A DNA stretch of 14,163 bases, taken from positions 1 to 14,163 of the forward strand of contig CAZLGJ010000075.1 of the NCBI GenBank assembly GCA_964559075.1, given 5' to 3'. The notes beneath the pieces are model-generated. The model did no database searches. It was not told where the DNA came from and worked only from the letters and a program-made list of their open reading frames with translations. Position 1 is the stretch's first letter. Each line of letters starts with the position of its first letter. Shown in pieces: positions 12,311-14,163 of the stretch. This stretch comes from Opacimonas sp964559075 (GTDB taxonomy: Bacteria > Pseudomonadota > Gammaproteobacteria > Enterobacterales > Alteromonadaceae). The position numbers were made by a program, and so were the translations under genes.

Positions 12311-13480
12311 TTATTCGCGGGTATACACCACATTGGGATGGTCGTCATCTTCATCCCAGTCATCATCATCCTCGTCAAAGTCTTCCACATCAACATGCTC
12401 ATCCATCACTGAGGCGTGATAGCTGTCCCATTTGAACTCAATATCTTCTTCTTCCTCTAAGACCTCTTCTACCGGAGGTAGTGAGTCGATAAACTGCATA
12501 ATATCGTGACACAGCTGCTCTGTGTTCATCTTTTGGAATGCGGAGATTTGATAGAACTTCTCAGCACCAAGTGCTGCAGCGATCTCTGCACATAGTGCAT
12601 CCGCCTCTTCGGGCATCATTAAATCGATTTTGTTACACACCAACCAGCGCGGTTTAGCCGCAAGCTTTGGTGAGTATTTTTCTAGTTCAGCCACAATGGC
12701 ATGGGCACTGGCGACAGGATCACTCTGGTCAACCGGCATAATATCAACCATGTGTAGCAAAATTCGGCAGCGTTCAAGATGCTTTAGAAACTGGATCCCC
12801 AGTCCAGCACCATCTGCAGCGCCCTCAATCAGACCTGGAATATCGGCAATCACGAAGCTCTGCTGCGAGTCTTGTCGCACTACACCGAGGTTAGGCACGA
12901 GTGTGGTAAACGGGTAATCGGCAACTTTAGGCTTGGCAGCAGATACCGAGCGAATAAAGGTCGATTTGCCGGCATTGGGTAAACCGAGTAAACCCACATC
13001 GGCAAGAAGCATTAACTCGAGCTTGAGGTTGCGGATTTCACCTGGCGTACCGTTGGTCTTTTGGCGCGGTGCACGATTAGTCGAGCTTTTAAAACGTGCA
13101 TTGCCCAAACCGTGGTAGCCGCCTTGTGCCACTTTGAGTCGCTGACCGTGGCGCAATAAGTCGCCGAGCACTTCAAGCGTTTCTAAATCTGTGGCGCGTG
13201 TACCCACCGGCACTTTGATTTCGAGATCTTCTCCACCACGTCCAGTACAGTTACTGCCTTGACCATTTTGACCGCGCTCGGCACGATGAAAACGCTCAAA
13301 GCGAAAGTCGATCAGAGTATTGAGGTTTTCATCAGCAACTAAATATACGGAACCGCCATCGCCGCCGTCACCGCCGTCTGGGCCACCGCGTGGCACGTAT
13401 TTTTCACGGCGAAATCCCACCGTACCATTACCACCGTCACCGGCCTCAACGCGGATTTCCGCTTCATCGACAAATTTCAT
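12311..13480 (-). CDS. obgE: Obg-family GTPase ObgE/CgtA
   Basis: Essential GTPase that associates with the 50S subunit and takes part in ribosome maturation and in stringent and growth control. Its 389 residues match E. coli (390). The glycine-rich Obg fold occupies about 1-158, including the Gly-Gly-Pro-Asp-Gly-Gly-Asp-Gly-Gly stretch. The G domain follows: G1 Gly166-Leu-Pro-Asn-Ala-Gly-Lys-Ser-Thr174, switch II Asp213-Ile-Pro-Gly, G4 Asn283-Lys-Ile-Asp286 and G5 Ser-Ala at 313-314. The C-terminus (about 340-382) is very acidic, as in gammaproteobacterial members. The gene follows rplU-rpmA in the classic order, but a terminator lies between and a perfect -10 follows it, so obgE probably also has its own promoter. 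AAGG is rather far (13 bp) from the ATG. Confidence 0.97.
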   Translation of the reverse strand: MKFVDEAEIRVEAGDGGNGTVGFRREKYVPRGGPDGGDGGDGGSVYLVADENLNTLIDFRFERFHRAERGQNGQGSNCTGRGGEDLEIKVPVGTRATDLETLEVLGDLLRHGQRLKVAQGGYHGLGNARFKSSTNRAPRQKTNGTPGEIRNLKLELMLLADVGLLGLPNAGKSTFIRSVSAAKPKVADYPFTTLVPNLGVVRQDSQQSFVIADIPGLIEGAADGAGLGIQFLKHLERCRILLHMVDIMPVDQSDPVASAHAIVAELEKYSPKLAAKPRWLVCNKIDLMMPEEADALCAEIAAALGAEKFYQISAFQKMNTEQLCHDIMQFIDSLPPVEEVLEEEEDIEFKWDSYHASVMDEHVDVEDFDEDDDDWDEDDDHPNVVYTRE

Positions 13481-13513
13481 TTATTTAACATTACCTTGAA
13501 AGTTTCATCTTGC

Positions 13514-13519
13514 ATTATA
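13514..13519 (-). promoter_or_regulatory. Candidate -10 element of obgE
   Basis: On the minus strand this reads TATAAT, a perfect -10 hexamer, 33 bp upstream of the obgE ATG. The matching -35 position falls on the rpmA terminator stem and does not resemble TTGACA, so promoter strength is uncertain. Confidence 0.5.
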
Positions 13520-13528
13520 CAACATGCC

Positions 13529-13557
13529 AAAAAAAAAGCCTCGTAAAAAACGAGGCT
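13529..13557 (-). terminator. Rho-independent terminator after rplU-rpmA
   Basis: Stem AGCCTCGT (13537-13544) / ACGAGGCT (13550-13557) with a five-base loop, followed on the minus strand by a run of nine T (13529-13537). It lies 24 bp after the rpmA stop. Some read-through into obgE is expected, since these genes are commonly co-expressed. Confidence 0.9.
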
Positions 13558-13581
13558 CTTTTGGGATAAATCGTTCGTAGT

Positions 13582-13833
13582 TTACTCTGCGACGATGCTA
13601 ACCACTTTTTTGTTGTTTTTAACATCAAACTGCACTTTGCCGTCTGATAATGCAAACAATGTGTGGTCGCGACCGATACCCATGTTGTTTCCAGGGTGGA
13701 ACTTAGTGCCACGCTGACGAACAATGATATTACCCGCTAATACAGATTGGCCGCCGAAACGCTTAACGCCTAGGCGTTTACTTTCTGAATCACGACCGTT
13801 TTTGGTACTACCACCAGCTTTTTTGTGAGCCAT
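13582..13833 (-). CDS. rpmA: 50S ribosomal protein L27
   Basis: Large-subunit protein L27, whose N-terminal tail reaches the peptidyl-transferase centre. Its 83 residues compare with 85 in E. coli, the difference being near the C-terminus. The N-terminus Met-Ala-His-Lys-Lys-Ala-Gly-Gly-Ser-Thr and the stretch Arg-Gln-Arg-Gly-Thr-Lys-Phe-His-Pro-Gly are characteristic. GGAG lies about 10 bp before the ATG. It is 16 bp downstream of rplU in the usual ribosomal operon and is closed by a strong terminator. Confidence 0.98.
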   Translation of the reverse strand: MAHKKAGGSTKNGRDSESKRLGVKRFGGQSVLAGNIIVRQRGTKFHPGNNMGIGRDHTLFALSDGKVQFDVKNNKKVVSIVAE

Positions 13834-13849
13834 TAGTTAGTTACTCCTA

Positions 13850-14161
13850 TTATGCGTTAATACCAGTGATTTTCACTTCTGTGAACCACTGACGATGACC
13901 CTGCTGTTTACGAGAGTGCTTACGACGACGGAACTTGACGATTTTTACTTTCTCGCCACGGCCGTGTGTTACCACTTCAGCAGTTACTTTAGCGTTAGCA
14001 ACGATAGGTGTGCCGATTTTAACATCGTCACCATTGCTAACCATTAATACGTTATCGAATTCTACCGAGTCACCTGGAGCAACTTCGATTTTCTCCAAAC
14101 GAACGGTCTGGCCTTCAGCCACACGGTGTTGTTTACCACCACTTTGGAAAACCGCGTACAT
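13850..14161 (-). CDS. rplU: 50S ribosomal protein L21
   Basis: Large-subunit protein L21, which binds 23S rRNA and contacts L20. It has 103 residues, the same as E. coli, starting Met-Tyr-Ala-Val-Phe-Gln-Ser-Gly-Gly-Lys-Gln-His, with the conserved basic stretch Lys-Phe-Arg-Arg-Arg-Lys-His at about 77-83 and Gly-His-Arg-Gln. The coding region is complete, but its ATG is 2 bp from the window edge, so promoter and leader are not visible. First gene of rplU-rpmA(-obgE). Confidence 0.98.
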   Translation of the reverse strand: MYAVFQSGGKQHRVAEGQTVRLEKIEVAPGDSVEFDNVLMVSNGDDVKIGTPIVANAKVTAEVVTHGRGEKVKIVKFRRRKHSRKQQGHRQWFTEVKITGINA

Positions 14162-14163
14162 AT

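Noticed and set aside
12340..12380. Simple Asp-codon repeat (CATCATCATC-like) as a microsatellite
   Set aside because: It encodes the acidic C-terminal tail normal for gammaproteobacterial ObgE.
13360..13395. Gly-Gly-Asp codon repeat as a repeat element
   Set aside because: It is the conserved glycine-rich segment of the Obg fold.
1..14163. Mobile element, prophage, CRISPR array, tRNA, toxin-antitoxin or restriction system
   Set aside because: I saw no transposase, integrase, regularly spaced repeats, cloverleaf sequence or recognisable defence gene; all long frames are assigned to core families apart from the three small unknown proteins.

Overview
The window looks like core chromosome of a marine Gammaproteobacterium, most likely Vibrionaceae or a near relative in the Alteromonadales range. 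This is inferred from gene content and protein character (ccoG-srkA with dsbA nearby, rplU-rpmA-obgE, an AEC carrier, a DUF898-M48 pair); I could not run a database search. I see no insertion sequence, prophage, CRISPR array, tRNA or rRNA. Base composition is moderate, with an AT-rich stretch at about 9050-10000.

Layout. (1) 2-1759, plus strand: the 3' half of ccoG (cytochrome cbb3 oxidase assembly) and srkA (stress response kinase A), 3 bp apart. (2) 1776-2443: a well-formed promoter whose -35 region is covered by a near-consensus Fur box drives two overlapping small genes that I cannot name (153 and 59 codons). This is the least explained part of the window. (3) 2489-4680: a full-length cobalamin riboswitch upstream of btuB, the TonB-dependent vitamin B12 receptor. 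(4) 4694-5907: dsbA with its own promoter and a strong terminator, then a small ACT-domain protein. (5) 5911-7524: a bidirectional hairpin terminator and, on the minus strand, a SulP anion transporter with a STAS domain. (6) 7712-9186, plus strand: an AEC-family carrier and a small unrecognised membrane protein, divergent from sulP across a palindrome-containing spacer. (7) 9217-11238: a palindromic leader, then a DUF898 (YjgN-like) membrane protein translationally coupled to an M48 zinc metalloprotease. (8) 11235-11726, minus strand: folA, whose stop overlaps the protease stop tail to tail. (9) 11804-12265, plus strand: an isoprenylcysteine methyltransferase-like membrane protein. (10) 12250-14161, minus strand: rplU-rpmA-terminator-obgE, with the obgE terminator lying inside the last codons of the neighbouring methyltransferase-like gene.

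How the genes relate. The first part joins respiratory assembly, envelope stress and thiol oxidation (ccoG, srkA, dsbA) with two metal- or cofactor-responsive units (Fur operon, B12 riboswitch) placed between srkA and dsbA, genes that are adjacent and co-transcribed in E. coli. The second part is a set of membrane transport and proteolysis genes. The third is the translation and ribosome-assembly unit. No clearly new defence or mobile system is visible. The best candidates for undescribed biology are the Fur-controlled orphan pair and the DUF898-M48 membrane protease module.
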